A DNA stretch of 37,500 nt from Neocallimastix lanati (nom. inval.) (GCA_016946835.1 JACVTC010000036.1:1287501-1325000); one strand, 5' to 3'. Numbered from the stretch's first letter, positions 12,704-24,557 are shown. Notes: generated by a model from the sequence alone, not told the origin. Translations and numbers: made by a program.

Positions 12704-15700
12704 CTAATTTTTATAAATCCTATATACTAATAATTAATAATCAATAATCAATAATAATCAATAATAATAAATAATAATCAATAAAATAAATCATTAATAA
12801 TAAAAACTAATAATTAATGTAATTATTAATATATAATAATGAATAAATTATCAATAATAAATAATAATGAATAAATAATAATGAATAAATAATCAATAAT
12901 AAAAAATTAAATAATTAAATAATTGAATAATTAAATAACATCCAATATTAATTATGTAAAGTTAATTAACGGGTAAATTCTTATTTAAAATTATTTTTAT
13001 ATCAGATAATTCTTATTTTTTTTTTTTTTTTAATTTTTAATTATTATTTATATGAAATTGAAATACACTTAATTATTTATTATTATATATTATCATATTA
13101 ATTGATTCATCCATTTATTTATTTTTCTATATAGTATGGAAACCCTTATCCTAATAATTAGGAAAAAAAAAAAAAGGTTGATTTTATTTATTTTTTTTTT
13201 CTTTACTTTTAATTTAAAAAGGAATTTATATATATTCTTTAATAAATATAATATAATATAATATATAATTTAATATAATACTATACACTAAAATAAAATT
13301 CAATTTCAATTTTTATTGAAAATGTTGTTGTGGTATAATAAATAAAATTGCTTTTTTCTTTTTCTAACCTTTATAATTCAAACTGTATTGAAAATAAATA
13401 TAAATATATATTACCTTTCAATTAATATCATATAATTTAATATATTCATAAATAATTATATTTATATTTATTTTTTTATACATATTTTCGTTTTTTTTTT
13501 TTTTTTATTTTCGTTTTTTCTTATGTTAAAAATTAAAATAAAAAGAATTTTCTATAGTGTTTTCTAAAATTTTCTAAAAAAAAAAAAAAAGAAAATTATT
13601 TTCGTTCAATTTTATTAATTCCATAATTAATTTATTTAATATACTATATTATATTATAGAATAGAATGTCATATATTATACGAATAATAATTATCGTTGG
13701 ATTATTAATAATTATTTTTAATGGACGCTTCCATGTAAATCAAAAGTTTATATAATAAAATTAATTACCATCACTAAAACTTTAATTATTAGTAAAGTAT
13801 TTATCCTTTTAGATAAAATTAATGAATGGATAATAATTATATTAATAAATTTATAGAAATTAAATCAATATAAACTGAATATATTATATATTAAATATTA
13901 AAAAAGGTAGATATATGAATGAATGAATGAATGAATAAATAAATAAATAAAAACACAAAAAAATAAAATTTTATAATTAATAGTATTCAAATAAATCGTA
14001 TTAGAAAAAGTTTTTAATATTAACGATTAATGAATTTTATTTATAAAAAAAACTCTTTATTCAATGAAAAAAAAAAGCATTTTCTAAAAAATTTTAATAT
14101 TCATAAATAATAAATTATTAATAAAATCCAAATATATTAATATTAATTAATTTTTTCAATATTTTTAACATTTTTATAATTATTATAAATATTAGTATTT
14201 TATTTTATTATATTTTATTAGTAATATAATTATGAAAAGTTTATTATATTTTAATATATTTCTAAAGATATATTAAAATACATTATCATGTATATTATTA
14301 ATAACATTGATTTATTTTTATATTTTAATTTATTTGATTTATTTTTTTTTTCATTTTCTTTTTTTTTTGTTTTTTTTTAAAGAATATATAACACCTTTAC
14401 ATATATTACAGTATAATACAATATATTATATATTTATTTATGATCATTTAATAATATTTAATATTATATTTCCCTCTTATTTATTATTCTTAATAGTGTT
14501 TATATTAATAAAAGAAATTTATATATATATTTTTTTGTATTTTATTATTTAATTTAAATATAAATATATTTATTTAATTTAATATATATGTTGATTATTT
14601 TATTTATTTATTTATTATTAATTCTTTTTCAAATGTTTATTATTTTTTTTATGTATATATTAATATTTAATTTTATTAATAATTTATTTTATAATTATTA
14701 TTATTTTTATTTCAATTATTATTTTTTTTTTCGTTTTTTCTATTTTCTATTAATTATATTAAAAAAAATTAAAAACAAATATAAAAGTGTAAAAGTTTTC
14801 TCAAAAATTTTCTTTTATTTCTTTTTTTTTTTTATTATTAATATTAAATATATTTTATTATATTTTTTTCATTATCATAATTTAACAATAATATTTAATA
14901 AATAGATATTTAATAAAGTAATAAAGTAAATAAAAAAAAAATATATATTTTTTTGTATATAAATATAAATTAAAATTCAAAATATATCAATATAATAAAA
15001 AAAGTTTATATAAAATGTTTTTATAATCAAAATAATTCCATACTAATAATAAAAGTATTTAAGAAAACAAAAACAAAACAAAAACAAAACAAAAAAACAA
15101 ATTAAAAAAAAAAAAAAAAAACAAAGAAAATTAATAATAATAAAAAAAAAAAAAGAATTATTAAAAGAGCTTAAAAAAAAAAAAATTAATAATTCTATTT
15201 CACCTAAATACTACAAAAAAAAAAAGCTTACTATATATTAAAATAAAAGAAATTATAATATTAAATTAATATAAAACATATAAAATTATTTATATTTTGA
15301 GAATTTCTTTTCTTAAATATATATTAATGGTTAAATATTGTTTTTATTATGTATATTTTTTTTATTTAAAAAAATAAACTGATATCATTATTTTTGTTTT
15401 ATATTTTTATTCTGTCATATCTTGTCATATCCATATATTAATAAATATTTTTATTTTTCTAATATTTGATATTTTTTTTCCTTTCTTTTTTAAAATCTTT
15501 CTTCCTTGATAATTTTAATAGTATTATACAGGAAAAAAGAATACTAATAAAGAAAAGAATATTTATATATAAAAGAAATTTAATTTAGCATATATTATTT
15601 ATAATAATATATTTATTATTTTATAAATCAATTAAATTATATTCTATACAAATTCAACATTTTCTAACGCCATATTTTTAATAAATAGCAATTTTTCAAT

Positions 15701-16288
15701 AATATTTAAAATAAACTTTTTCTTATTATTACATATAATTCCAAATTATATATTATATATGAATTTTTCATTTAAATTTCATAAAAATAAATATATCTTT
15801 AAAAATAAAAGAAGGTCAAATTAAACTAGAAAGAACGGCAGAGACAGAATTAATAATAAAAATAAAAATACAAAATAAATTAAAAAAAAAAAAAAAAAAA
15901 TGAATATAAAAAGTTATTTAATAATAATAACTAATACCATAACAAGCAAAATCAATTTTGAAAATTAATTTTTTTTTTTTTTTATTTTTAAAGAATAATT
16001 TTGTATTTATATTCTTCAATTTATATATGTTCATTATTATACTTAAAATATTATTTTCCAGAAAAAAAAATTTATATATGTATCTATCGTTTCATTATAT
16101 ATATATATATATATAAAAGAAATATATATCCAAATTATTTCAATAATATAAATTAAACATCATTAATAATATAATAAATTAAATAAAATAAAAAATACCT
16201 TTTGTATCATATTTTTATCATACCAAAAAATAAAACGAAACAAAATAAATTTAATAAAAAAAAATTATAATAACTAAAATAAAATAAA
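12704..16288. other. Intergenic sequence upstream of the cyclin gene
   Basis: No gene was recognised. Open frames at 14,307-14,552 and 14,588-14,905 translate into Ile/Phe/Tyr-only strings with no starts or motifs of interest. A short island of better complexity at about 15,810-15,855 (AACTAGAAAGAACGGCAGAG) sits some 440 bp before the cyclin start codon. It may belong to its promoter or leader; this is a positional inference only. A 13-bp palindrome CCTAATAATTAGG lies near 13,150. Confidence 0.55.
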
Positions 16289-18820
16289 ATGGCAACAACA
16301 ATAACTCAACCAACATTAATATTTAGTCATAATATCCCAGTAAATCATATAATATCATCGACTAATAGTATAAGTCATTCAAACGCAATAAAAAGACCAC
16401 ATAAATTAACCTCATCATCCATACAATATATAAAGAAATCTACATCACATGAACCATGTGTAAAAAGTGCAATTGTATTTGCCTTTTCTTTAAATGATAT
16501 TATAAAAAGTTATCTTCCAGATAAAAAATTTAGAAGTGATAAAGAAAAAATTGAAGTACATTTTGCCCAAAAGGTAAGCATACATTTAGAAATATAAAGA
16601 AAAGATTATATATATATATATATATATTTTTTTTTTTTATATATTTTTCAATATTAAAAAGTTGAATACAACTGTTAATATTAAATATTAATATTATATA
16701 CTTTTTTTTTTTTTTTTTTTTTTTTAATTTTAAATTTTAAAATTTATTATATTTAGCTTATTGGTAAAATTCAATTAAATTTTTCAGAATTAGTATTGAC
16801 TCTTGTATATTGTAATCGTTATTTAAAACATTGTCGTAAATATAAATTACCAATGCCTGGATCTCCTGGTAGTATATTTCCAAGTATGACTCATATGATA
16901 ATTCCTTGTGTAATTTTAGCCGAAGTATACCTTGTAGATTGTCCACATAACTCTGTATGGTGGGCAAATAAATGTTCAGGTGGTGTTACTGTCGAAGATA
17001 TTAATAGATGGAAAAGAGATGTTCTAGTTACAATGAAGTATTGGCTTTATATTGAACCAACCAGAGATTATGTTAACTGGACACGTCAAATAAAAAAGTT
17101 AGCTTTTGCTTTATTTGGTAAAAATTCAAATTCATTGAAACATTCTCTATCTTCTAACTGCTTAACTAATGACAATACGAATAAACCAAATAATAATAAT
17201 AATACTCCTACTCCTAAAATTGATTCCTCATCCCAAAAGAAAGTCAATAAACCTTCTAATTCTAGTTCTTTTCATAATTCTCTTCAAAATCATCTTAATA
17301 CTATTTCTTCTTGTAACCATCTCAATAACTATGCTTCTCATACTACTAATAATAATGAAATTTCTATTAAAAACTTATTAAATAGTAAATATTCATTTAA
17401 TAAAACAAATTCATCACTACTCTCTAATTTTTGTCCTTCAACACTTTTAAATGTTATTAACAATAATGCTAGTGCCAAAATGGCAGTTTTTACTGATAAT
17501 TCTTCATTTATCCCAAATGAAAATCATCAAGAGAATATAATAGATAGTAATCAAGAAAAAAGTAATCATACTTTTGATACAAAAATTACTAATAATCCCT
17601 CTTTAAGTATTAACGGTTCTACTTCAACGTCCAATTCCTCACAAAATATAAACCAATCAACTATTGCTAAATGTTCTGATAATGAAATTGATGATAATAC
17701 CCATGCTACTTCCATACATCATCAATCAACTATTGGAAGATCTCGTACCATTCATAATCCTAGTGGAAATTCAATAATAAATACAAATAGTAATATCCCT
17801 TTTCATGTAAATGTAAATGCAGCTACTCAAACCACAAAATCTGAACCAGCTATATATCCTCATTTAAGCTCATATATAAGGTCAGCTACATTAACAGATT
17901 TACATTATATTGGTTCCAATGGTCAACAAATAGGATCTTCTTTATTAAGTAATTTAGACTATTTAAATAGTAATGATTCAAAAGTGGAACAATCTTTTTT
18001 TCGTATGAGTATGGCTCAAAAGCCCCCTCCTCTACCTTTGAAATATATTTCAAATTCTATGCAATCTAACTATATACCATCAAGTCAATTTAATATGGCT
18101 TCATCATCATCATCATCTACTGCTACCAATCAATCTTACGTTTCTTCTTCTTCTATTTCTAATAAAATTGAAGATCCATTTTCAACTTCTAATACTACTT
18201 CTAAATTTCATTATCCATTTCATTGCTCCGACAATGATCAAAATAATAGAATAAATCAAAATCAAAGTCAAAATAATTTACTTTATCCATCTAATAATTA
18301 TTATACCACTTCAACTCCAGGAAGTTCATGTTCTGAAGTTTCTACTACTAATATTCATTCTACATGTGATTCTTTAATTTCACCAAAAAGTTTTATATCC
18401 AATATTTCAACATCTACCTCAACATCTAATATAAGTCACGATAGTTCTGTAAGTAATACTACAGATTCTAGCATTTCATCGACTGAAAATTTAAAGAAAT
18501 CAATGATGAAAAATTATAATAATAATGAAAATAATTATACTACAAATTTTCAAAGTGGATTAAATAACTTTAATAATGATAATAATAATAATGATTTATT
18601 TTATTTAGATTATAAAAAATTAAACTATTTACCTTCAGATTTTAATCCACATTGTTCTAAATTCATAAAAGAAAATTCCAATCATAATAATTCAAAAAAT
18701 ATTGAACGTAGTAATTCAAGATCTAATGGTCATTATTTTAAAATTTTAGTTAAAACAGAATTAGATGATTCTTTAGAAGAAGAACGTAAATTAATATCAC
18801 CACCTCATACACCAAATTAA
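16289..18820 (+). CDS. Pcl/Pho80-like cyclin-box protein (two exons)
   Basis: The product is a predicted regulatory cyclin, probably a partner of a Pho85/CDK5-type kinase. Exon 1 is 16289-16573 (95 codons) and exon 2 is 16757-18820 (687 codons plus TAA), giving 782 residues. Exons join in phase 0 across a GTAAGC...TTTAG intron. The cyclin box spans about residues 60-212. Seen there are helix-like blocks with FSELVLTLVYCNRYL, then FPSMTHMIIPCVILAEVYL, then WWANKCSGGVTVEDINRWKR and a LYIEPTRDYV end; this spacing matches fungal Pcl cyclins, including the W-(A)-x-(6-8)-E-IN-x-(W/E) region. The rest is Asn/Ser/Thr-rich and probably disordered, with a proline patch (QKPPPLPLK) and an acidic C-terminus carrying VKTE (760-763, sumoylation-like) and SPPHTP (776-781, CDK-site-like). 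The start ATG is the first in frame after an A-rich leader. Which CDK it binds is inference. Confidence 0.88.
16574..16756 (+). other. Spliceosomal intron of the cyclin gene
   Basis: This 183-bp GT-AG intron has the donor AAG|GTAAGC and the acceptor ATTTAG|CTT. A T-run of about 25 bases sits 15-40 bp before the acceptor. It contains stop codons in the exon 1 frame and is far more A/T-rich than both exons. Using this acceptor restores the cyclin frame and adds IGKIQLNFSEL before the next block. The alternative TTTTCAG at 16781-16787 would throw the frame off. Confidence 0.85.
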
Positions 18821-19524
18821 TTTATTATTTTTTTTCTTACACTTTTTTTTTTTATTTTATTTTGTTTTATTATTACATTATTATTATTTTATTTTTGTTT
18901 TATTATTATTATTTTATAAAAAAAAAAAAAAAAAAAATTAAAAAAATTAAAAGAGAAAATATTATAGAATACCACTAATTAAATTAAATTAAATTAAATA
19001 TAATAAAATAAAATAAAAATAATATTAAATTTATGAAAGAATTAAGATATCATAGCCATATAGTGTGTTTATTATATATATATTTTTTTAAAAAAAAATA
19101 AAAATAAAAATAAAAATAAAATAAAAAAAAAAAATAATAAAAAAAAAAAAAATAAAAAAAAAAGATTAGTGAAGAAAACTTATGTATATATAATAATTAT
19201 AAACATTTTTTAAAAGATTAAAAAAAAAAAGAAAAAAAATTAAATAAATAAATAAATAAATAAGTAAATAAGTAAATAAATATTATATAAAGAAGAAAAT
19301 ATAATTTTTTTTTTTATTTTTTTTGAGGGTAAAAATTGTTATGGATAAAATAAAAAAAAAAAAAATAATTTCTTTTTTAAAAAAAAAAGAAGGAGGGGAA
19401 ATACTTTATTCTTTAATTGATTTATTTATTTTTTTAACTTATTATTATTATTATTATTATTATTATTGTTGTTGTTGCTGTTAATATTAAAGATGACATA
19501 TTTTTTTTTTTTTTTTTTTTTTTT
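18821..19524. other. 3' flank of the cyclin gene
   Basis: T-rich sequence directly after the stop codon (18,821-18,920) is the likely 3' untranslated and polyadenylation region. It is followed by A-runs, AAAT-type repeats at 19,240-19,280, ATT/GTTGTTGTTGCTG triplets near 19,440-19,485 and a 24-base T-run that abuts the first LINE remnant. No gene was seen. Confidence 0.6.
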
Positions 19525-20145
19525 GACTGGTCCATGAAGGGCTGAAGTAAAAGGACTAGCCTATATCAGATGTACTAATTACTAATTACAGTGTACTATA
19601 ATTCTGATTCCTATTGTATACAAGAAAAAAGTTCTTCAATTCTTTGTTATTAGTAAAGTTATTTATTATTCTCCTCTACTTGGTTCAAACAAATCTTGAA
19701 CGGCTAGAATTCAAACATTAATTAATGCTGGTCTATTTTGGCGTATCGGTTCCTTCTCTAAAAATGGTAAGACAAATTCAGAAAACAACGACTATATTAT
19801 TTAGACATAATTCTACTATGAGTACTTATGCTTTATCTCGAGATCTAAGCATCCCTCTTATTTGCTAGTATCTGCGCAGCCTTAACCGATTAAATCGTTT
19901 GCAAAAATGGAGTAAATCAAACTGTATTATAAAGGAAAATCTTATTAAATTCTATTCCCAAAAAATGCCTTATTATTCCTTGGATTAAAGAATCTAGAAC
20001 TTTGTACAAAAAAAAAAAAAAAATCAAAAAATAGAAATGTGTAAACTATGATGATATTTTAGAGCGTTACTGGAAATCAGTTTCCAAATTTCAAGGTATT
20101 AAAGGTCAAAACTACGATAGTAACAAGTTCTCAAACAATAAAGCT
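19525..20145 (+). mobile_element. LINE remnant 1 (C-terminal part of ORF2)
   Basis: This is a decayed non-LTR retrotransposon fragment on the plus strand. Three frame segments make one domain in order. First (from about 19,650) is SKVIYYSPLLGSNKS followed by TARIQTLINAGLFWRIGSF, the thumb-like region after LINE reverse transcriptase. Next (about 19,803-19,930) is STYALSRDLSIPLI and then RLNRLQKWSK. Last (20,038-20,145) is YDDILERYWKSVSKFQGIKG. Stops and frameshifts occur in between, one near an A-run at 20,010. The same block order recurs in remnant 2, which supports the call. Upstream, 19525-19533 (GACTGGTCC) can pair with 19553-19561 (GGACTAGCC). Confidence 0.75.
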
Positions 20146-20150
20146 TTTTT

Positions 20151-20420
20151 ATTTTATTTTATTTTATTTTATTTTATTTTATTTTATTTTATTTTATTTT
20201 ATTTTATTTTATTTTATTTTATTTTATTTTATTTTATTTTATTTTATTTTATTTTATTTTATTTTATTTTATTTTATTTTATTTTATTTTATTTTATTTT
20301 ATTTTATTTTATTTTATTTTATTTTATTTTATTTTATTTTATTTTATTTTATTTTATTTTATTTTATTTTATTTTATTTTATTTTATTTTATTTTATTTT
20401 ATTTTATTTTATTTTATTTT
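20151..20420. repeat. (ATTTT)54 perfect pentanucleotide tract
   Basis: Two hundred and seventy bases of uninterrupted ATTTT lie immediately after LINE remnant 1 and before remnant 2, followed by an imperfect T-rich tail to about 20,450. The perfection over 54 units implies recent expansion, or an assembly estimate of an unstable tract. Confidence 0.98.
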
Positions 20421-20579
20421 TTTATTTTTTTAACTTTTATTTTTATTTTTAATTTCAAATGTACTTTTCACCTACATGCATTTTTTTTATAATAAAATTA
20501 ATAAATTTATGGAAGTGTATTCTCTTCCCTGTCTAAAAAAAAAAAAAAATTCTATAATTTTGATGATAATCAATAACTA

Positions 20580-22310
20580 TTCTTTCTAAAATGGCTTCTG
20601 GTACGAAGAGAGAAAATATGGAATATTGCGATAATATTATGAAAGGAGTTAGAAAAGGTTGTCCACTACCACCGATTCTTTTCAATCTATTTATTAATGA
20701 CATTTTTAATGATTTTTCAGAATTTGGAATTCCTTTTAGGCGAATCGAGATATTGTGGTGGACTCTTTGCAGATGATATTGTTCTATGCGCACCGTCAAG
20801 AACTAAGTTAAAAAAAAATGCTTAAGAAGGTAAATGAATGGGCTAAAATTTAATATGATGAATTTTGGGATTAACGAAGTGTGCAACGATGGCGATTCGA
20901 CCAGACACACCTCCTTTTCAAAATAAAAAGAGATCCTATTTTTCATCTTGCTGATCAACCAATTCCAATATCTAAATGTTATTTCTATTTAGGTATACCA
21001 TTTGATAAAAAGCTTATCGTTGAACCCTATTATTAAATTACTTTACTTAACACTAAAGTCATCAAAGTTCTCTTTTCTGTTTGGTAAATTTCTTTCAAAT
21101 TCCGAAAATTCCTATTCCATTTAAGAAGATTATAATTAAACTCTTACATGCTTAGTAAAGTCTCTTACTTTGCACTTTTATTTGGTTTAAATAAAGAGAG
21201 AACAAATAATACTCAGAAATTAATTAATAAAGGATAAAGACGGATTGCAGATTTACACGAAGCCAAATTTTTTTATTACTGAATATTCTATTTCAAAAAG
21301 ATTTAAATATTCCTCCATTCTCAGCTAAGTGTGCTTTGTCTCAAGTCAAATGGTTTTTAATAAATAGAAAAATTCAAATTGTATTATTTCCTATATAGTT
21401 AATAATATTCCAAAAATCTAGAAAAAATGCATGATCAAAAAACAAGTAGAACTCTTAAACGTAAAACTAGAGAAAAGAGGTAGTAACAATAAAGAAATCA
21501 AGAATTTTTATTGAAAAAGAGATATGAAAATCAATTCTATTAAAGCTGAATTTTATGTTCCGTAGGGTAGTAATGTCTATATTTCCCAACTAAGAAACAC
21601 TTATTACAAGTTCGGATATTGCATTCTCTGAGGTTTCCACCACATGGCTTCAAATTATAAATATCTTGAAATTTAGCGTTGGCTTCCGATGGGTAAATTC
21701 GTGCCAAGATGTGAATATGAATTCGATGCTTGTGTTGCCAAAGCCGTCAAAATGATTGAAAAAGACCGTCCTGAAAGGTGTCCTTATTGTTATAGAAAAA
21801 ATAGTATTCCTCAATTGGAACATTTGGTTTTTCTAAATGCTATCTTTTCCCGTGAATTTCAAATGAAATACTTTTTAAGGATATTGAAATTCTTTATGAA
21901 AAATTCTATATAATTTCTAAATATGGACCAATATCAAATAGTAATGTAAACACTGTTATCACAGATATGAATAGTATAGAATTAAGTTCTGATTCGGATA
22001 GTAGTAACAAAGTATATATTATTAAATAATAATAACAATAGAAATCATATTGTTACTAATAGTAGAATTAGTGATCGTGAAAATAGATATATTGAATGTT
22101 AGTGATAGTGAAAAAAAAAAAATAGTATCGTTACTGATAATGTAGTAAATAGTTCAATTGGTGAAAAAAAATAGTATTAATTTTTAAGTAATTTTCTGAA
22201 TAATGAGTGTGTAAATATATATGTGAGATCTGAGGGCTCTCTTTACAGAAATTTATGCCTCCGTCTAGTGCTCGACAAGAATTCTGACAGTTTATATGTA
22301 TAAGTATTAA
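20580..22310 (+). mobile_element. LINE remnant 2 (reverse transcriptase to poly-A)
   Basis: This is a 5'-truncated, frameshifted non-LTR retrotransposon. The fragment starts in the reverse transcriptase domain and runs through a post-RT domain, a cysteine-rich C-terminus (about 21,689-21,915), an acidic Ser-rich tail and a short G/C-richer 3' region (22,234-22,300, with GCCTCCGTCTAGTGCTCGAC) that ends in an A-run at about 22,306. 5' truncation and a 3' A-run are typical of LINE insertion. It is a different copy from remnant 1, since shared blocks such as LLGSNKS versus LFGLNKE differ. Confidence 0.8.
20591..21915 (+). pseudogene. LINE ORF2 reverse transcriptase pseudogene
   Basis: RT motif 4, GVRKGCPLPPILFNLFINDI, lies at about 20,645-20,704 and matches the LINE consensus V-R-Q-G-C-P-L-S-P-L-L-F-N. 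A frameshift near 20,745 follows, then GGLFADDIVLCAPS with the FADD catalytic box at 20,766-20,777. Further pieces are KMLKKVNEWAK in another frame, a YLGIPFDK-type block (about 20,990), SYFALLFGLNKERT (about 21,165), KDLNIPPFSAKCALSQVKWF (about 21,297-21,356) and WLPMGKFVPRCEYEFDAC (21,680 on). A CPYC...LEH zinc-binding-like motif follows at 21,779-21,822. At least four frameshifts or stops make it non-functional. No intact endonuclease domain was seen. Confidence 0.78.
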
Positions 22311-22479
22311 AAAAAAATATTTAAAATTTTTTTTTAACTTAAAAAAAAGTAATAAATTAAAAAAAAAAAATTATAATTAGTAAAGTATTTATATCATGAA
22401 TATAAAAACCAATAATTATTTCCATCTAATTGACTTTTATAGTTATTGTATTAATAAAATTTTTAATAAGTATTCGAAT

Positions 22480-22700
22480 TTCTTTTTATTTTATTTTATT
22501 TTATTTTATTCAATCTGTACTTTATATTCATATTCTACCATTTATTTTATTCAATCTGTACTTTATATTCATATTCTACTTTTTTTTATTTTATTTTTTC
22601 CAATCTGCACTTTATATTCATATTCTACAATTTATTAATATTTTATTCAATCTGTACTTTATATTCATATTCTACTTTTTATTTTATTTTATTTTATTTA
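22480..22700. repeat. Minisatellite, four copies of 41-49 bp
   Basis: The block CAATCTGTACTTTATATTCA, continuing to ATTCTAC, occurs at 22511, 22552, 22601 (one C for T) and 22648, separated by TTTTA-type spacers of varying length. Open frames of 80-91 codons across it are by-products of the repeat. Confidence 0.9.
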
Positions 22701-22955
22701 CATAAAATTATTGTAAACATTAATTTTAATTAAATCTATAATTTTTTTTTTTTTTTTTAAGGTTTTAAAATTTTTTGATTGATTTTAATTAATTGTATAA
22801 TTTATTATTTGAAATATGAAAAAAAAAAAAAAATTATTAAAAATTTTAATAAAATTAAAAAATTTTAATAAAATTAAAAAAATTTTTTTTATTAAATATA
22901 TATTAAATTTAACTTTCTTTCCTAATTCTTTTTAAATACCTATTAATTTATAAAT

Positions 22956-23005
<50 letters not shown>

Positions 23006-24149
23006 TATATATACAGAAAAATAATAATATATAAATAAAATGTAAAGTATAATACATCAAAACTTTTATATATTTATATAAATAATTATAGTATATACAT
23101 GTTATTCTATTTCTATATATATTTCTATATTTCTTTTATTCATTATATAACAATATTCATATGTAAAAGGAAACATTAATACAAAACATATTTGAAATAA
23201 AAAAACATATACATATTAATTTAAAAAAAATAATAAAATAATAATGAAAAATAAAAAACAAACACAAATTTAATTATTTATACATAAACAAATGAACAAC
23301 ATTATATAAATAAAAAAAAAAAAAAAAAAAAAAAATGAAAATAATCAAATGATAAAAATATTTGAAATTTTTAAAGGATTAAATATATATTTGAATATTT
23401 TTTAAAAAATGAATATAGAAATTAGTATTGCTGAAATTATAATCATCTTTTTATTATAATCAACGTGTATTCTTTATCATCTATTAATGAGAAAATATTA
23501 AAAAAAAAAATAAAAAGAGTAAATAAAAAAATAATGATAAAAAAGAAATTAAATTCACTCTTAATATATAGAACTATATAGAACGATTTAATTAAAATAT
23601 TTAATAATACTAATACTAATACTAATACTAATAATAATAGGATAAGGAATTTACAATAATGAATAGTATATAATATAAATATGTATGGAACATCTATAAA
23701 TATATATAATATTAAATAATCAATTTAAATAAAAATAGAATAATCGTTACAATTATTATATTTATTATTATTTTTTTTTTGTTTGATTCAATCATTGAGT
23801 TTTTGTAAATAAATAAACAAACATTAATATATATTATATATAAAGTATTATTATTCATCTTAACATTAACTTATCTAAAGAAAATATTAAAAGATTACTA
23901 TAATGTTTTCAATTATATTTATTAATTGTAATTCATAAGAAATGGTATTATTGTTATTTTTTATAATTAAGAAATAGAAATACAATGAATATATAGAAAA
24001 AATTATAAAAATTTATAGTACATCACATGGATTTATTAATGAGATTCTAATTGAAAAACACACGATATTGTAAATAATAAATAGATAAATAAATAAATAA
24101 ATATTAAAAATTTCAACATAAATACATATGAAATATACAAATTTTATTT

Positions 24150-24192
<43 letters not shown>

Positions 24193-24446
24193 TTTTTAAT
24201 CAGATTGGTTGAATAATTTGAAACATAATAATTTAAATGTAGTATATATCACTTTTTTAACCATAAGCTATAATGAATTTTTAAATTTATTCCAGTACTA
24301 ATATTTTTTTTTTTTTTTTTTTTTTTTTTATTTTATATTAATATATATAATCTTCCTTTGCGTTATTTATTTTATATATAATATACAAATATATTTAAAA
24401 TTTTGTTGCAATTTCTATATATAAAGAATAATAATAATAATAAAAA
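22701..24446. other. Intergenic A/T-rich sequence upstream of OST4
   Basis: No gene was seen. The stretch contains a T-run of about 43 bases ending at 23,002, several A-runs, a (TACTAA)4-like stretch near 23,606-23,635 and T-runs at 24,175-24,197 and 24,303-24,329. The last 60 bp before the OST4 start are A/T-rich with an AATAAT leader. Confidence 0.65.
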
Positions 24447-24557
24447 ATGATATCAATCACTGACGAACAATTAGGTGCTATTATTAACCTTCTCGGATGT
24501 TCAATCTTTCTCATGATTTTTGCTTTTCACTTCATTCAAGTGAATACTGATAAATAA
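24447..24557 (+). CDS. OST4: Oligosaccharyltransferase subunit OST4 (36 aa)
   Basis: This is the smallest subunit of the ER oligosaccharyltransferase, which moves the preassembled glycan from dolichol pyrophosphate to Asn in N-X-S/T sites. OST4 is a single membrane helix that holds the catalytic STT3 to the Ost3/Ost6-type subunit. The 36 codons read MISITDEQLGAIINLLG, then CSIFLMIFAFHFI, then QVNTDK and TAA. The pattern I-T-D-x-Q-L at the start, LG-x-S-x-FL in the helix, a His near its end and a V-N-polar tail agrees with animal OST4 and less closely with yeast. The family length is 36-40 residues, so this looks complete. The ATG follows an A-rich leader and needs no intron. The gene is G/C-richer than its surroundings, as expected for real coding sequence here. 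Confidence 0.87.
   Translation: MISITDEQLGAIINLLGCSIFLMIFAFHFIQVNTDK

Noticed and set aside
14307-14905. Two adjacent open frames of 81 and 105 codons
   Set aside because: Composition is Phe/Ile/Tyr/Leu with no motif, no G/C rise compared with the flanks, and no spliceable neighbours; typical of T-rich intergenic sequence.
16758-16967. 69-codon minus-strand frame opposite the cyclin gene
   Set aside because: It lies antisense to cyclin-box codons whose plus-strand reading matches a known family; treated as a shadow.
17169-17381. 70-codon plus-strand frame inside cyclin exon 2
   Set aside because: Out-of-frame reading of the Asn/Ser-rich tail, giving a meaningless Ile/Leu string.
20533-20799. 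88-codon minus-strand frame
   Set aside because: Antisense to the LINE reverse transcriptase motifs GVRKGCPL and FADD, which define the real strand.
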